From Heritagella caecorum (GTDB taxonomy: Bacteria > Bacillota > Clostridia > Oscillospirales > Acutalibacteraceae): a stretch of 31,434 nt of DNA. A program made the translations under genes and the position numbers. This document shows positions 8,215-16,697 of this stretch, piece after piece; positions within the stretch are counted from its first letter, which is position 1; every line of letters begins with the position of its first letter. The stretch is from positions 1 through 31,434 of the forward strand of contig CAJFQL010000026.1 of assembly GCA_904419035.1 (NCBI GenBank), read 5' to 3'. The notes beneath the pieces are model-generated. The model made no database searches. It saw only the letters and a program-made list of their open reading frames with translations, and had not been told where the DNA came from.

Positions 8215-8799
8215 TTATCTTTTTTCAATCACCTTGTCGATCAGCCCGTATTCCATGGCCTGCTGCGCGCTCATAAAGTTGTCGCGCTCCGTGTCGCGCT
8301 GGATGACTTCCAGCGGCTGCCCGGTGTTTTTGGCCAGGATCTCATTCAGGCGCTGTTTGATGTCCAGGATATGCTGGGCGTGGATGTTGATATCCGTCGC
8401 CTGGCCCTGGGCGCCGCCGCTGGGCTGATGGATCATGATGTCGCTGTTGGGCAGTGCAAAGCGCTTGCCCTTGGTGCCCGCCGCCAGCAGGAAGGCGCCC
8501 ATGCTGGCCGCCATCCCCATGCAAATGGTGGAGACATCGCAGCGAATGTACTGCATCGTATCGTAAATCGCCAAACCGGAGGTCACCGAACCGCCGGGGC
8601 TGTTAATATACACGCTGATATCTTTTTCCGGATCCTGCCCTTCCAAATACAACAGCTGGGCCACCACCACGCTGGCCATGGCGTCGTTCACTTCGCCCGT
8701 CAGCATAATGATCCGGTCATTGAGCAGACGGGAAAAAATATCATAAGACCGTTCGCCGTGTCCCGTCTGTTCGATTACATAAGGTACCAAACTGCTCAT
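8215..8799 (-). CDS. clpP: ClpP, proteolytic subunit of ClpXP
   Basis: 194 aa from the ATG at 8799 (GGAAGGA just upstream); the open frame extends 13 codons further but without support. The catalytic triad is S99 (GMAASMGAF), H124 (IMIHQPSGG) and probably D173 (TERDNF). It forms the tetradecameric barrel that degrades proteins delivered by ClpX. The gene sits between a strong tig terminator and clpX. I could not find a convincing promoter in the short gap before it, so either a weak promoter is present or read-through from tig supplies it. Confidence 0.96.
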   Translation of the reverse strand: MSSLVPYVIEQTGHGERSYDIFSRLLNDRIIMLTGEVNDAMASVVVAQLLYLEGQDPEKDISVYINSPGGSVTSGLAIYDTMQYIRCDVSTICMGMAASMGAFLLAAGTKGKRFALPNSDIMIHQPSGGAQGQATDINIHAQHILDIKQRLNEILAKNTGQPLEVIQRDTERDNFMSAQQAMEYGLIDKVIEKR

Positions 8800-8898
8800 T
8801 GTACATTTCCTTCCTTTCATGCACGCATACACAATCAAAAAATCACGAACCGATCCTCTGCTCCTGCCCCTCCTCCGCTAAAAGAGGAAAAAGGAAGA

Positions 8899-8935
8899 TT
8901 TGCCCGCCGCAGACAAACCGTTCACGGCGGGCAAA
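8899..8935 (-). terminator. strong terminator between tig and clpP
   Basis: An 11-bp perfect stem (TTTGCCCGCCG with its complement, loop 15 nt), followed on the minus strand by CTTCCTTTTT. It lies about 55 nt past the tig stop and behind a second hairpin. Confidence 0.8.
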
Positions 8936-8953
8936 CACAAAACAAAGTCTATG

Positions 8954-8987
8954 CCAAAACCCCTGCTTTTATGCAGGCTGTTTTTGG
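8954..8987 (-). terminator. first hairpin after tig
   Basis: On the minus strand CCTGC and GCAGG pair around ATAAAA, flanked by CCAAAA/TTTTGG, immediately after the tig stop codon. With the stronger hairpin at 8899-8935 it forms a double terminator, perhaps tuning how much transcription reaches clpP. Confidence 0.5.
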
Positions 8988-8988
8988 T

Positions 8989-10281
8989 TTATTCCGCAGC
9001 TTTTACCACAGCACTGTCGCGTACCAGGTCGATCGCCTTCTGTACCACGATATCCTTCTTCAATTCTTCGGCCGGGATAAAGCTCTTTACTTTGTCAGCT
9101 TCCATTTTGTACGCTTCGGCGAGCTTGTTGTACTCGTTTTCTACGTCTTCATCGGTTGCTTCCACGTTTTCCAGCGCGGCAATCTTTTCCAGAGCCAGGC
9201 GGATCTTGACCTGACGTTCAGCCTGGGGACGGAACTGTTCGCGGATGCTGTCTTCCGTCTGGCCGGTGTACTGCATGTAGGTCTTCATATCCAGGCCCTG
9301 GGACTGCAGACGGTAGGCAAATTCCTGCACATCTTCGTTCATGCGGTTGACATACATGGCTTCGGGGATTTCGCCCTGCAGTTTTTCCACCAGCTGGTCG
9401 ATGATCTGGTTGTCGGCGTCATCGTTCACTTTGTTCTGGCGGGCAGTGGTGAGCTTGTCCTTCAGGTCGGCGCGATATGCGTCCACGGTGTCAAATTCGC
9501 TGACGTCTTTCACAAAGTCATCATCCACCTGGGGCAGTTCTTTTTTCTTGATTTCGTGCAGCTTAATGGCGAACACGGCATCTTTGCCCTTGAGGTCTTC
9601 GGCATGATAATCCTCCGGGAACTTCACGTTCACGTCGAATTCGTCGCCGGTGTGATGGCCCACAACCTGTTCTTCAAAGCCGGGAATGAAGGAGCCGGAG
9701 CCCAGTTCCAGGCTGTAGTTTTCGGCTTTGCCGCCGTCGAAGTGCACGCCGTCTACGCTGCCGTCAAAATCGATCACGGTGATGTCGCCGTTTTCCGCAG
9801 CGCGGTCTTCCACCGTTACCATACGGCTGTTGCGTTCCTGCACCTTTTTCACTTCGTTGTCGATGTCTTCATCGGTGACAACCACTTCGGGCTTCGTGAC
9901 TTCCAGGCCCTTGTAGCCTTCGATGGAAACTTCGGGCTTTACGGTGATCTTTACTTTGAATTCCAGATCTTTGCCTTTGCCGATCTGTACCAGGTCAAAG
10001 TCGATTTTATCTTCAATCATGTCCAGCCCGGATTCTTTCACGGCTTCTTCCAGCGCCGCAGGATACAGCATATTGACCGTATCTTCATAGAAAGCGGACT
10101 CGCCGTAATACTTTTCAACGAAAGCACGAGGAGCCTTGCCCTTCCGGAAGCCGGGGATGGTGATCTTCTTGTTTTCTCTCTGGAAAACCTTCGTCATGGC
10201 CGCGTCAAAATCAGCAGCCGGCACAACGATGGTAAGTTCGTAGCGGTTGGTCTCAACCTTATTGGACTCTTTCAGACTCAT
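8989..10281 (-). CDS. tig: trigger factor, ribosome-bound chaperone
   Basis: 430 aa, normal family length. It binds the ribosome exit tunnel and shields nascent chains; the middle domain is an FKBP-type prolyl isomerase. The N-terminal ribosome-binding domain contains the signature loop as GFRKGKAPRAF (around residues 41-51). The FKBP domain follows (about 160-245, including FIPGFEEQVVGH), then the long helical C-terminal chaperone arm. AGGAGG lies 10 nt before the ATG, and an extended -10 promoter is close upstream. It leads the tig-clpP-clpX row. Confidence 0.96.
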   Translation of the reverse strand: MSLKESNKVETNRYELTIVVPAADFDAAMTKVFQRENKKITIPGFRKGKAPRAFVEKYYGESAFYEDTVNMLYPAALEEAVKESGLDMIEDKIDFDLVQIGKGKDLEFKVKITVKPEVSIEGYKGLEVTKPEVVVTDEDIDNEVKKVQERNSRMVTVEDRAAENGDITVIDFDGSVDGVHFDGGKAENYSLELGSGSFIPGFEEQVVGHHTGDEFDVNVKFPEDYHAEDLKGKDAVFAIKLHEIKKKELPQVDDDFVKDVSEFDTVDAYRADLKDKLTTARQNKVNDDADNQIIDQLVEKLQGEIPEAMYVNRMNEDVQEFAYRLQSQGLDMKTYMQYTGQTEDSIREQFRPQAERQVKIRLALEKIAALENVEATDEDVENEYNKLAEAYKMEADKVKSFIPAEELKKDIVVQKAIDLVRDSAVVKAAE

Positions 10282-10321
10282 TATAATGGTTCCTCCTGTA
10301 AAATTACAGATTATCTACATG

Positions 10322-10330
10322 ATTATAGCA
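10322..10330 (-). promoter_or_regulatory. extended -10 promoter of tig
   Basis: Minus strand TGC-TATAAT at 10330-10322, about 40 nt upstream of the tig start. The -35 region is poor, as is common when the TG-N-TATAAT motif is present. Confidence 0.65.
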
Positions 10331-10377
10331 TGGTTTTGCAGAATATACCATACCTAAATCAAAATATTTTCACCCTG

Positions 10378-11067
10378 TTAAAAAATCCGCTGGGGTAAAA
10401 ACCGCACATAGTCGCAGGAAAGCAAATGCATGCGGATGCCCTCGTATTCGCCCATAGGGGCGCGCTGGGCCGCCTGCTTCCCGTGAATATGGCCGTAATA
10501 GCAGTCGGTGATTTCGTACTCCCGCAGTAAATCCAGAATGGGCTGGCAGCGGGCCCCGTCATAAATCGGCGGATAATGCAGAAACACCAGCGGGGACAGG
10601 TCCTGCCGCAGCGCTTCATCCAGGGACGTTTTCAGCCGTCCCACTTCCCGGTTGACGATTTTCTGGTCTTCTTCGCTCATGGCGCCGGCCAGCCAGCCCC
10701 GGGTGCCGCATACGGCGCATCCCTGCACGGGTACGGCGCTGTTGTGGACAAAGGTGATATCCGTAAACCCCTCGGTTTCCAAATACCGTTCCATCTTCCG
10801 CCGGGTGGTCCACCAGTAATCGTGGTTGCCTTTGAGCAGCAGTTTTTTGCCCGGCAATGCGTGTAAATACGCAAAATCCTCCCGGGTATCTTCCAAACGC
10901 ATGGCCCACGAGATATCCCCCGCGATCACCACCGTATCGTCCGGTTTGACCAGACGGCGCCAGTTTTCCTGCAGGCGCCGGGTGTAATCTTCCCATCCGG
11001 GAAACACATCCATGGGCTTATCGGCCCCCAGCGACAGATGGACATCGGCAATTGCATACAAAGCCAT
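10378..11067 (-). CDS. calcineurin-like metallophosphoesterase
   Basis: 229 aa. The dimetal phosphoesterase motifs appear in order: D-x-H (ADVHLS, residues 7-12), GDISW, GNHDYWW, HYPP and GHIHG near the C-terminus. The fold hydrolyses phosphoester bonds in nucleotides, proteins or other substrates; the substrate cannot be read from the sequence. The YWW after GNHD resembles the subgroup found near peptidase and thrC genes in Clostridia. It follows thrC by 23 nt with GGGAG upstream, and is the last gene of the lepB-to-phosphoesterase row. No strong terminator is seen before the tig promoter. Confidence 0.88.
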   Translation of the reverse strand: MALYAIADVHLSLGADKPMDVFPGWEDYTRRLQENWRRLVKPDDTVVIAGDISWAMRLEDTREDFAYLHALPGKKLLLKGNHDYWWTTRRKMERYLETEGFTDITFVHNSAVPVQGCAVCGTRGWLAGAMSEEDQKIVNREVGRLKTSLDEALRQDLSPLVFLHYPPIYDGARCQPILDLLREYEITDCYYGHIHGKQAAQRAPMGEYEGIRMHLLSCDYVRFLPQRIF

Positions 11068-11090
11068 AGGATCGGTACTCCCTTCGCCGT

Positions 11091-12581
11091 TTACACGCCC
11101 GAAAGGCGGCGCACCGCCTCTTTCATGCCGCTGACGGCACAGCTTTCGGTAAAGCGCACGGGTTTATCCTGCAGCGCTTTCAGCGGGGCCGGCATGGGTT
11201 CCCCGGTCTTTTCGCACAGGGTTTCCGCCATGGCAAAGCCGTCGCCTTCGGGCTTTTCGCCCAGCGCTTCCAAGACGCTCTGGGGGAACTTGTACGCGCT
11301 GGCGGTGGAAGCGATCACGGTTTTGTGGGTGTCGCCGGTCTTTGCCCGGTACGCTTCATACACCGATGCCGCTACAGCCGTATGCGTATCACACAGATAC
11401 CCTTTTTCGTTTTCCAGCCGGGCAATCATATGGGCAGCGTCTTCGTCGGAACACCAACCGGCCGCAAAGGCCTTTTCGATGGCCTCACGGGTTTTGTCAT
11501 CCACCGTATATACGCCGTTTGCCGCTAAATCATGCATCCAGGCTTTCACTTTTTCGTCGTCGCACCCGCTCATCTGATACAGCAGCCGTTCCAGGTTGCT
11601 GGAAACCAGAATATCCATGGAAGGCGACGTGGTGCAATGGAAGGGGCGGCGTTTATCGTACACCCCGGTGTTCAGGAAATCCGTGAGCACGTTGTTCGCG
11701 TTGGAGGCGCACACAAATTTGTGCACCGGCAACCCCATTTGCGAGGCATAATAGGCCGCCAGGATGTTGCCAAAGTTCCCCGTGGGCACCACAACATTGA
11801 TGTCATCGCCCATGGTGATGGCGCCGCTTGCCACCATATCGCAGTAGGCCGAAAAATAGTACACAATCTGCGGCAGCAGCCGGCCCCAGTTGATGGAGTT
11901 GGCCGACGAGAACATCATGCCATTTTCGGCCAGTTCCCGTTTCATCCCGTCATCGGTGAAAATGGTTTTCACCGCCGTCTGGGCGTCGTCGAAGTTTCCT
12001 TCAATGGCGCACACGCCCACGTTCTTCCCTTCCTGGGTGACCATCTGGCGCTTTTGCATATCGCTGACGCCGTCGCAGGGGTAAAACACCAGCACTTTGG
12101 TCCCCGGCACATCCCGGAACCCTTCCAGAGCCGCTTTGCCCGTGTCGCCACTGGTCGCCACCAGGATCACCGCCGTGCGGTCCGGGTGTACCCGCTTCAT
12201 GCTGCAGGAAAGCAAATGGGGCAGGATCTGCAGCGCCATATCTTTAAACGCGCAGGTCGGGCCGTGCCACAGTTCCAGCATATAGGTGCCATCGTCCAGT
12301 TTGTGCAGCGGCGTGGGGTTGCTGCCCCCGAATTTTTCGTCGCGGTAGGCATTTTCCACACAGGCGTCGATTTCGTCCGCCGTAAAGTCACCGAGGAAAT
12401 CGCCCAGCACTTTTTTAGCGCGCTGCCGGTAGCTCATGGGCACCATCGCTGCGAGCGTATCCGCCCCGTAATGGGGCAGGCTCTCGGGCACATACAGCCC
12501 GCCGCTGGGGGAAATCCCACGGCAAATGGCCTCGCTGGCGGTGATATGTTCGTTGTGGTCGCGGGTACAGGTATACAACAT
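11091..12581 (-). CDS. thrC: threonine synthase
   Basis: 496 aa from the ATG at 12581, which has GAGGTG about 7 nt upstream; a GTG five codons earlier overlaps that ribosome site and is rejected. A PLP fold-type II enzyme converting O-phosphohomoserine to threonine. The PLP lysine is K113 in CAFKDMAL. The N-terminal GISPSGGLYVPE (about residues 22-33) and the phosphate/PLP loop VATSGDTGKAAL are typical of the long-form family. Neighbours are a dipeptidase (27 nt upstream) and the phosphoesterase (23 nt downstream). No leader or T-box is visible; regulation probably comes from the operon as a whole. Confidence 0.95.
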   Translation of the reverse strand: MLYTCTRDHNEHITASEAICRGISPSGGLYVPESLPHYGADTLAAMVPMSYRQRAKKVLGDFLGDFTADEIDACVENAYRDEKFGGSNPTPLHKLDDGTYMLELWHGPTCAFKDMALQILPHLLSCSMKRVHPDRTAVILVATSGDTGKAALEGFRDVPGTKVLVFYPCDGVSDMQKRQMVTQEGKNVGVCAIEGNFDDAQTAVKTIFTDDGMKRELAENGMMFSSANSINWGRLLPQIVYYFSAYCDMVASGAITMGDDINVVVPTGNFGNILAAYYASQMGLPVHKFVCASNANNVLTDFLNTGVYDKRRPFHCTTSPSMDILVSSNLERLLYQMSGCDDEKVKAWMHDLAANGVYTVDDKTREAIEKAFAAGWCSDEDAAHMIARLENEKGYLCDTHTAVAASVYEAYRAKTGDTHKTVIASTASAYKFPQSVLEALGEKPEGDGFAMAETLCEKTGEPMPAPLKALQDKPVRFTESCAVSGMKEAVRRLSGV

Positions 12582-12608
12582 TTGGTTACACCTCACATGG
12601 TAAAGTCT

Positions 12609-13544
12609 TTAAGAAAACCTTTGAAAAAAGGTATAGGCATTGCGGTAAAAAAGGGCGTCGAGCTGGCTGTCTGACAGCCTAAGTTCCTTTTGGAACCACT
12701 CCATCAGGAGCGGGATGCCCGCCACACCTTGGAGGTCCGGCGGAACCTGGCAGCCGTCAAAATCACTGCCCATACACAAAATGTGTTCGCCGCCCCGGCC
12801 GAGAAAATAGTCGGCGTGGCGCAAAATATCGGTTATGCGCGCTTTGTCCCCAGGATCCCGTAAAAAATCCCGGCAGAAATTTAATCCCACTAGGCCTCCC
12901 CGGCGCACAATTTCATCAAACTGACCATCGGTCAAATTGCGCACCGCGCTACAAATCGTACGGCTATTACTGTGGCTGGCCACAAACGGCTGATCGGAAA
13001 ACGCGCACAAATCCCAAAATAGGGCTTCACTGGCGTGGGATACATCCATCACGCACCCGCCCTGGGTGAGTTTCTTTACGGCCTGCCGGCCAAATTCCGT
13101 CAGCCCGGTGTTCTGTTCATCCAAAATGCCGCCGCCCAGTTCGTTTGCGCCGTTCCACGTCAGGGTAAACAGCCGCACGCCCCGATTCAGCAGGTCATCC
13201 ACATGGGCGAGCGTCCCGCCCAGCGCCGCGCCGCCTTCCACCGTGAGGATGGCCGCACAGACGCCCTTCTTTTCGGCTTTTCGGATGTCCTCCCCGGTGC
13301 GGCACAGTGTTAGTTTTTCGGGATGCTGCGCCGCTTCCCGTATGAGTACATCGCTCAGTTTTTCAAAATACCGGAACGCTTCTTCACCCCGCAAAGTATC
13401 GGGGATAAACGCGGCAAAACACTGGGCCCACGCCGAAAAATCGTGCCCGGCCGGTAAGGATAATTGCCCCTCAGGGGCTAACAGCGATACCCCTGTTTCG
13501 GTACACCGCGACAGGGTATCACAATGTAGATCAAAATACCGCAT
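12609..13544 (-). CDS. membrane dipeptidase-like zinc peptidase (M19)
   Basis: 311 aa. Zinc-binding motifs of the renal dipeptidase family: H7-x-D9 (DLHCDT), the bridging Glu in LTVEGG, His in DVSHAS and in ASHSNSR, and the catalytic-region GSDFDG. The family cleaves dipeptides with little specificity, sometimes containing D-residues. There is no signal peptide, so the bacterial enzyme should be cytosolic. GGAGGAGGGG lies just before the ATG. It sits 15 nt after yraN and 27 nt before thrC, within the continuous lepB operon, suggesting housekeeping peptide turnover. Confidence 0.92.
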   Translation of the reverse strand: MRYFDLHCDTLSRCTETGVSLLAPEGQLSLPAGHDFSAWAQCFAAFIPDTLRGEEAFRYFEKLSDVLIREAAQHPEKLTLCRTGEDIRKAEKKGVCAAILTVEGGAALGGTLAHVDDLLNRGVRLFTLTWNGANELGGGILDEQNTGLTEFGRQAVKKLTQGGCVMDVSHASEALFWDLCAFSDQPFVASHSNSRTICSAVRNLTDGQFDEIVRRGGLVGLNFCRDFLRDPGDKARITDILRHADYFLGRGGEHILCMGSDFDGCQVPPDLQGVAGIPLLMEWFQKELRLSDSQLDALFYRNAYTFFQRFS

Positions 13545-13559
13545 AAATCCCCTCCTCCT

Positions 13560-13922
13560 CTACAGCCGGGCGTCAAACGCCCCCGGCACATACGTAAACG
13601 CGCACACTTTGCCGCTTTCTCCCAGCCACACGGCCGCCACATCGAACCGGGGTTGGTACGACCTCCATTCCTGCTTTTGCAGCAGAAAAGCCTGGGCCGT
13701 GCATATAAGGCGCCGCTGTTTGCCTTTAGTCACCGCTTCCAGCGGATCCGATTCGCTGCCCTGATGCCGGGTTTTCACTTCTACAAACAAGAGCAGCTTT
13801 TGATACTGCGCGATAATATCGATTTCCCCGTACCGGCTGTGCCAGTTGCGGGCCAAAATACGGGCGCCTTTCTTTTCCAGCCGCCAGGCGACATACGCTT
13901 CGCCAAACTGTCCGCTGTTCAT
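13560..13922 (-). CDS. yraN: YraN/UPF0102 nuclease-fold protein
   Basis: 120 aa from the ATG at 13922, which overlaps the rnhB stop as ATGA; the longer open frame would run far into rnhB. The core is a restriction-endonuclease-like fold with GEIDIIA and FVEVKTR, the conserved D/E-x-K metal-site pattern. The biochemical function of the family is not established; it often neighbours rnhB, as here. It is likely a DNA-processing or competence-related nuclease-like protein, but that is inference. Confidence 0.9.
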   Translation of the reverse strand: MNSGQFGEAYVAWRLEKKGARILARNWHSRYGEIDIIAQYQKLLLFVEVKTRHQGSESDPLEAVTKGKQRRLICTAQAFLLQKQEWRSYQPRFDVAAVWLGESGKVCAFTYVPGAFDARL

Positions 13923-14563
13923 GACCCCAGGATTTTGCCCAAAAAGCTCTTCCGGTGTAACGGGCACGGCCCCCATTCCCTTAGTGCCTGCACATGGGCG
14001 GCGGTGCCGTATCCCTTGTGTTTTTCAAACCCATACTGGGGGTATTCTTTCGCGGCTTCCAACATCACCCGGTCCCGGCTGACTTTTGCCAGGATCGAAG
14101 CCGCCGCAATGCTCATACTCAGCGCGTCGCCTTTTATAATGGTTTCCCCGGGAATGGAAAGGGGCGGCATGCGGTTGCCGTCAATCAGCGCGTAATCCGC
14201 CGGAACCGGCAGCGCTTCCACTGCCCGGCGCATGGCCATGTAGGTGGCCTGCAAAATATTATGGGTATCGATTTCTTCCTCGGTGGCGTATCCAATGCCA
14301 AAAGCCAGCGCCTGCTCACAAATAACAGGGAACAGTGCTTCCCTCTTTTTTTCCGACAGTTTTTTCGAATCGTTTACGCCTTCAATGACCAGCCCCGGGG
14401 GCAGAATCACGGCGGCAGCGTACACCGGCCCAGCCAGCGGCCCGCGCCCGGCTTCATCCACGCCGCAAACGGCGGTAAAGCCCTTTTCCCTGGCTTGCCT
14501 TTCAAATTGGAACCATTCTTCGGCCGTACGAACCGGCTTTTTCATTTTCTCACTCATGGGCAT
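13919..14563 (-). CDS. rnhB: ribonuclease HII
   Basis: About 214 aa. It cleaves RNA in RNA-DNA hybrids and at misincorporated ribonucleotides. The catalytic acidic residues are visible in GVDEAGRGPLAG and in the downstream YALIDGN; the SxSIAAASILAKVSRD stretch is a family hallmark. The start is ambiguous among ATGs at 14563, 14557 and 14545; GGAG lies 7 nt before 14563, which is chosen. The gene begins inside the end of rbgA (overlap of about 14 nt) and ends overlapping yraN, so rbgA-rnhB-yraN is translationally coupled. Confidence 0.93.
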   Translation of the reverse strand: MPMSEKMKKPVRTAEEWFQFERQAREKGFTAVCGVDEAGRGPLAGPVYAAAVILPPGLVIEGVNDSKKLSEKKREALFPVICEQALAFGIGYATEEEIDTHNILQATYMAMRRAVEALPVPADYALIDGNRMPPLSIPGETIIKGDALSMSIAAASILAKVSRDRVMLEAAKEYPQYGFEKHKGYGTAAHVQALREWGPCPLHRKSFLGKILGS

Positions 14564-15434
14564 GTACCTGCTCCAGGGAAATACGGCCGATCTTGCCTCC
14601 CCGGAATTCGTCCAGTACGGTAATGGCGGCGCGTTCGGTATCCACATCCCCGCCCCGCACTAAAAAGCCGCGCTTACGGCCAATTTTTTCCAGCATGGCA
14701 AACCCGTCCAGCCCTTCCAGATCCTGGGGGGTGAGCTTATACCGTTCACACACTTTCGGCAAATAGCCTTTTAGCTGTAAACATTCCAGCAGCCGGGCCG
14801 CCAAATGCTCCCGGTCTAAAATATCGTCTTTCACGGCGCCGGTGAACGCCAACCGTTCGCCGACCCGCCGGTCTTCAAATTTAGGCCACAACACACCGGG
14901 GGTATCCAGTAGTTCGAGTCCGTTGCCGATGGTAAACCACCTGTTTTCGCGAGTAACGCCGGGCCGGTCCTGCACGTCGGCTTTGCCCTTAGCTCCACGG
15001 CACAGTTTATTGATCAGGGACGATTTGCCCACGTTGGGAATACCCACCACCATAATGCGAATGGGACGGCCAATCATGCCTTTCGATTCCCACACGGCAA
15101 TGCGGTCTTTGAGCACTTCCCGCACGGCGGGGGCAAACCGGTTCACGCCGCGCCCGGTTTTACAGTCCACTTCCAGCGCCATGATCCCTTTATCCCGGTA
15201 TTCTTTGATCCACCGGGCGGTTTCGGCCGGGTCGGCCATATCGCATTTATTCAGCAGGATCAGCCGGGGTTTGCCGCGAACCAGCTGCTGCAAAACGGGG
15301 TTGCGGCTGCTCACAGCCACCCGGGCGTCGACAATTTCCGCCACCAGGTCCACTTTGGGCAGGCATTTTTCGATCTGCCTTTTGGTACGGGTCATATGCC
15401 CCGGGAACCACTGGATCGATTGAATTTCACTCAT
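14550..15434 (-). CDS. rbgA: ribosome biogenesis GTPase RbgA (YlqF)
   Basis: 294 aa. A circularly permuted GTPase: G4 NKCD (residues 62-65) precedes G1 GIPNVGKSS (131-139) and G3 DTPG (177-180). It helps late maturation of the 50S subunit, with a C-terminal RNA-binding ANTAR-like helical domain. It overlaps lepB by one base (TGATG). In Firmicutes rplS, lepB, rbgA and rnhB are a frequent cluster, as here. Confidence 0.95.
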   Translation of the reverse strand: MSEIQSIQWFPGHMTRTKRQIEKCLPKVDLVAEIVDARVAVSSRNPVLQQLVRGKPRLILLNKCDMADPAETARWIKEYRDKGIMALEVDCKTGRGVNRFAPAVREVLKDRIAVWESKGMIGRPIRIMVVGIPNVGKSSLINKLCRGAKGKADVQDRPGVTRENRWFTIGNGLELLDTPGVLWPKFEDRRVGERLAFTGAVKDDILDREHLAARLLECLQLKGYLPKVCERYKLTPQDLEGLDGFAMLEKIGRKRGFLVRGGDVDTERAAITVLDEFRGGKIGRISLEQVHAHE

Positions 15435-16009
15435 CAGCCAATCACCCCCATTTGATCAAACGGATAAATCCGAAAGAATACTTTGCCTAAAATATTGTCG
15501 GTGGAAATCATGCCCACCGCCATGTACCGGCTGTCTTCCGACACCAGGCGGTTGTCCCCCAGGACAAACACGCACCCCGGGGGCACGGTCTGGGGGAACG
15601 AGATCATCTCTTCGCTGGTATTCACCTTCACGGTGATCCCGTTTTCCAGCCCGAACTGGGTTTCATCCAGGGGCTGGCCATCCACATACACCGTGCCGGT
15701 ATCAAAATCGATATCCACCGTCTGGTTCTCCGTGGCGATCACCCGTTTGATGATCGGTTCTTCCAGTACGTTCACGGCCACCACCACGTCGCCTTGTTGC
15801 AAATCGCCGTGGATATTGGTCACCAACAGCCGGTCGCCCCCCGTAAAATTGGGCAGCATCGAAATCCCGTTGACGGTCACCACCCGAAACAGGAACGTAA
15901 AAACCAGCACCACAATGGTCACAGCCACCGCGATTTCTTCCACCCAATCAAAACAGGAACAGACCCGCTTGCCTGCTTTCCGGCTATGTATACGGTTTAC
16001 TTCCTTCAT
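15434..16009 (-). CDS. lepB: signal peptidase I
   Basis: 191 aa, the short Gram-positive form. One N-terminal TM segment (about 24-46) is followed by the catalytic Ser-Lys dyad S50 (NGISMLPNF) and K88 (IIKRVIA), then the GDNR box (FVLGDNRLVSEDSR). It removes signal peptides on the outer face of the membrane. The cytosolic N-terminus has two cysteines just before the TM. It starts about 40 nt below the rplS terminator with GAGGAC as ribosome site; no clear separate promoter is seen, so partial read-through from rplS is possible. Confidence 0.95.
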   Translation of the reverse strand: MKEVNRIHSRKAGKRVCSCFDWVEEIAVAVTIVVLVFTFLFRVVTVNGISMLPNFTGGDRLLVTNIHGDLQQGDVVVAVNVLEEPIIKRVIATENQTVDIDFDTGTVYVDGQPLDETQFGLENGITVKVNTSEEMISFPQTVPPGCVFVLGDNRLVSEDSRYMAVGMISTDNILGKVFFRIYPFDQMGVIG

Positions 16010-16050
16010 ATTTTTGTCCTCTGCTCCCGAACATTCTTTTACTTATGAAA

Positions 16051-16076
16051 AAAAGGGACACTCACATGTCCCTTTT
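16051..16076 (-). terminator. intrinsic terminator after rplS
   Basis: A 10-bp stem (AAAAGGGACA with its complement, 6-nt loop), followed on the minus strand by a T run. It lies 12 nt below the rplS stop and before lepB. Confidence 0.85.
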
Positions 16077-16088
16077 TCCACTCGATTA

Positions 16089-16430
16089 TCAAACCTGTTC
16101 TTTAACTTTGGCGGCCTTACCGACTCTGTCGCGCAGGTAGTAGAGCTTCGCTCTGCGAACTTTACCGCGACGAATCACTTTCACTTCTTTGACATTGGGG
16201 GAATGAATCGGGAAGACTCTTTCAATGCCTACGCCGTAGGATACGCGGCGTACCGTGAACGTTTCGCCAATGCCGGAACCCTTGCGGGCGATAACCGTGC
16301 CTTCGAACATCTGAACTCTTTCCTTGTCACCTTCGCGGATATTCACGCCGATGCGGACGGTGTCGCCCACTTCGAACTTGGGAAGATCCTGTTTGACCGA
16401 GTCAGCCGAAATGATTTTCAGTGCATCCAT
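16089..16430 (-). CDS. rplS: 50S ribosomal protein L19
   Basis: 113 aa, the usual length. It lies at the interface of the 50S and 30S subunits. Recognised by the conserved FEVGDTVRIGVNIREGDKER block, the FEGTVIARKG stretch and the basic C-terminal end (RRGKVRRAKLYYLRDR). GGAGGA sits just before the ATG. It has its own strong promoter, a structured leader of about 145 nt and an intrinsic terminator, so it can be controlled separately from lepB. Confidence 0.97.
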   Translation of the reverse strand: MDALKIISADSVKQDLPKFEVGDTVRIGVNIREGDKERVQMFEGTVIARKGSGIGETFTVRRVSYGVGIERVFPIHSPNVKEVKVIRRGKVRRAKLYYLRDRVGKAAKVKEQV

Positions 16431-16575
16431 GTTTGTTCCTCCTAAATTTCAGACATTCTTGCCGGGCGGGGCCATCCCACAAACCCGCAGAGGACTGTCC
16501 GCTTCAATGTATCGGATGTTCCGCACATTGAACCCCATCGGCAGGTATTGATGGGAGCCGACGGTTTCCAAATGC
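16431..16575 (-). promoter_or_regulatory. structured 5' leader of rplS, candidate L19 autoregulatory RNA
   Basis: The region between the rplS promoter and start codon folds into at least three local hairpins on the minus strand: GATGGG-type arms at 16534-16539/16550-16555, an exact 8-bp stem TTCAATGT/ACATTGAA at 16503-16510/16525-16532, and a longer stem closing at about 16451-16455/16496-16500 with GCGGG/CCCGC (16466-16470/16484-16488) inside. L19 leaders that bind the protein and regulate its own synthesis are known in Firmicutes; whether this belongs to such a class needs a covariance search. Confidence 0.5.
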
Positions 16576-16581
16576 TTTACT

Positions 16582-16610
16582 ATGATACCACACCCGGGGG
16601 GATTATGCAA
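16582..16610 (-). promoter_or_regulatory. rplS promoter
   Basis: Minus strand: -35 TTGCAT (16610-16605), 17-bp spacer, -10 TATCAT (16587-16582) preceded by TGG, an extended -10. The DNA between here and the DUF2344 stop (16611-16697) contains several short CCG/CGG inverted repeats but no clear terminator. Confidence 0.8.
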
Positions 16611-16697
16611 GCGTTTTTTGCCGTTTTCCACCGGTTTTTCACCGTCATTCCGCCGTTTTCTGCGGCTATTCGGAGCGGTTTTCGTACACCTTGCCAC

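Noticed and set aside
7960..10398. Plus-strand open frame of 812 codons across clpX, clpP and tig
   Set aside because: It runs antisense through three clearly identified genes, their start regions and two terminators, and has shadow-like composition. No domain is visible.
16611..16697. Terminator after the DUF2344 gene
   Set aside because: Several small CCG/CGG repeats with A runs are present, but no stem is followed by a T run on the minus strand.
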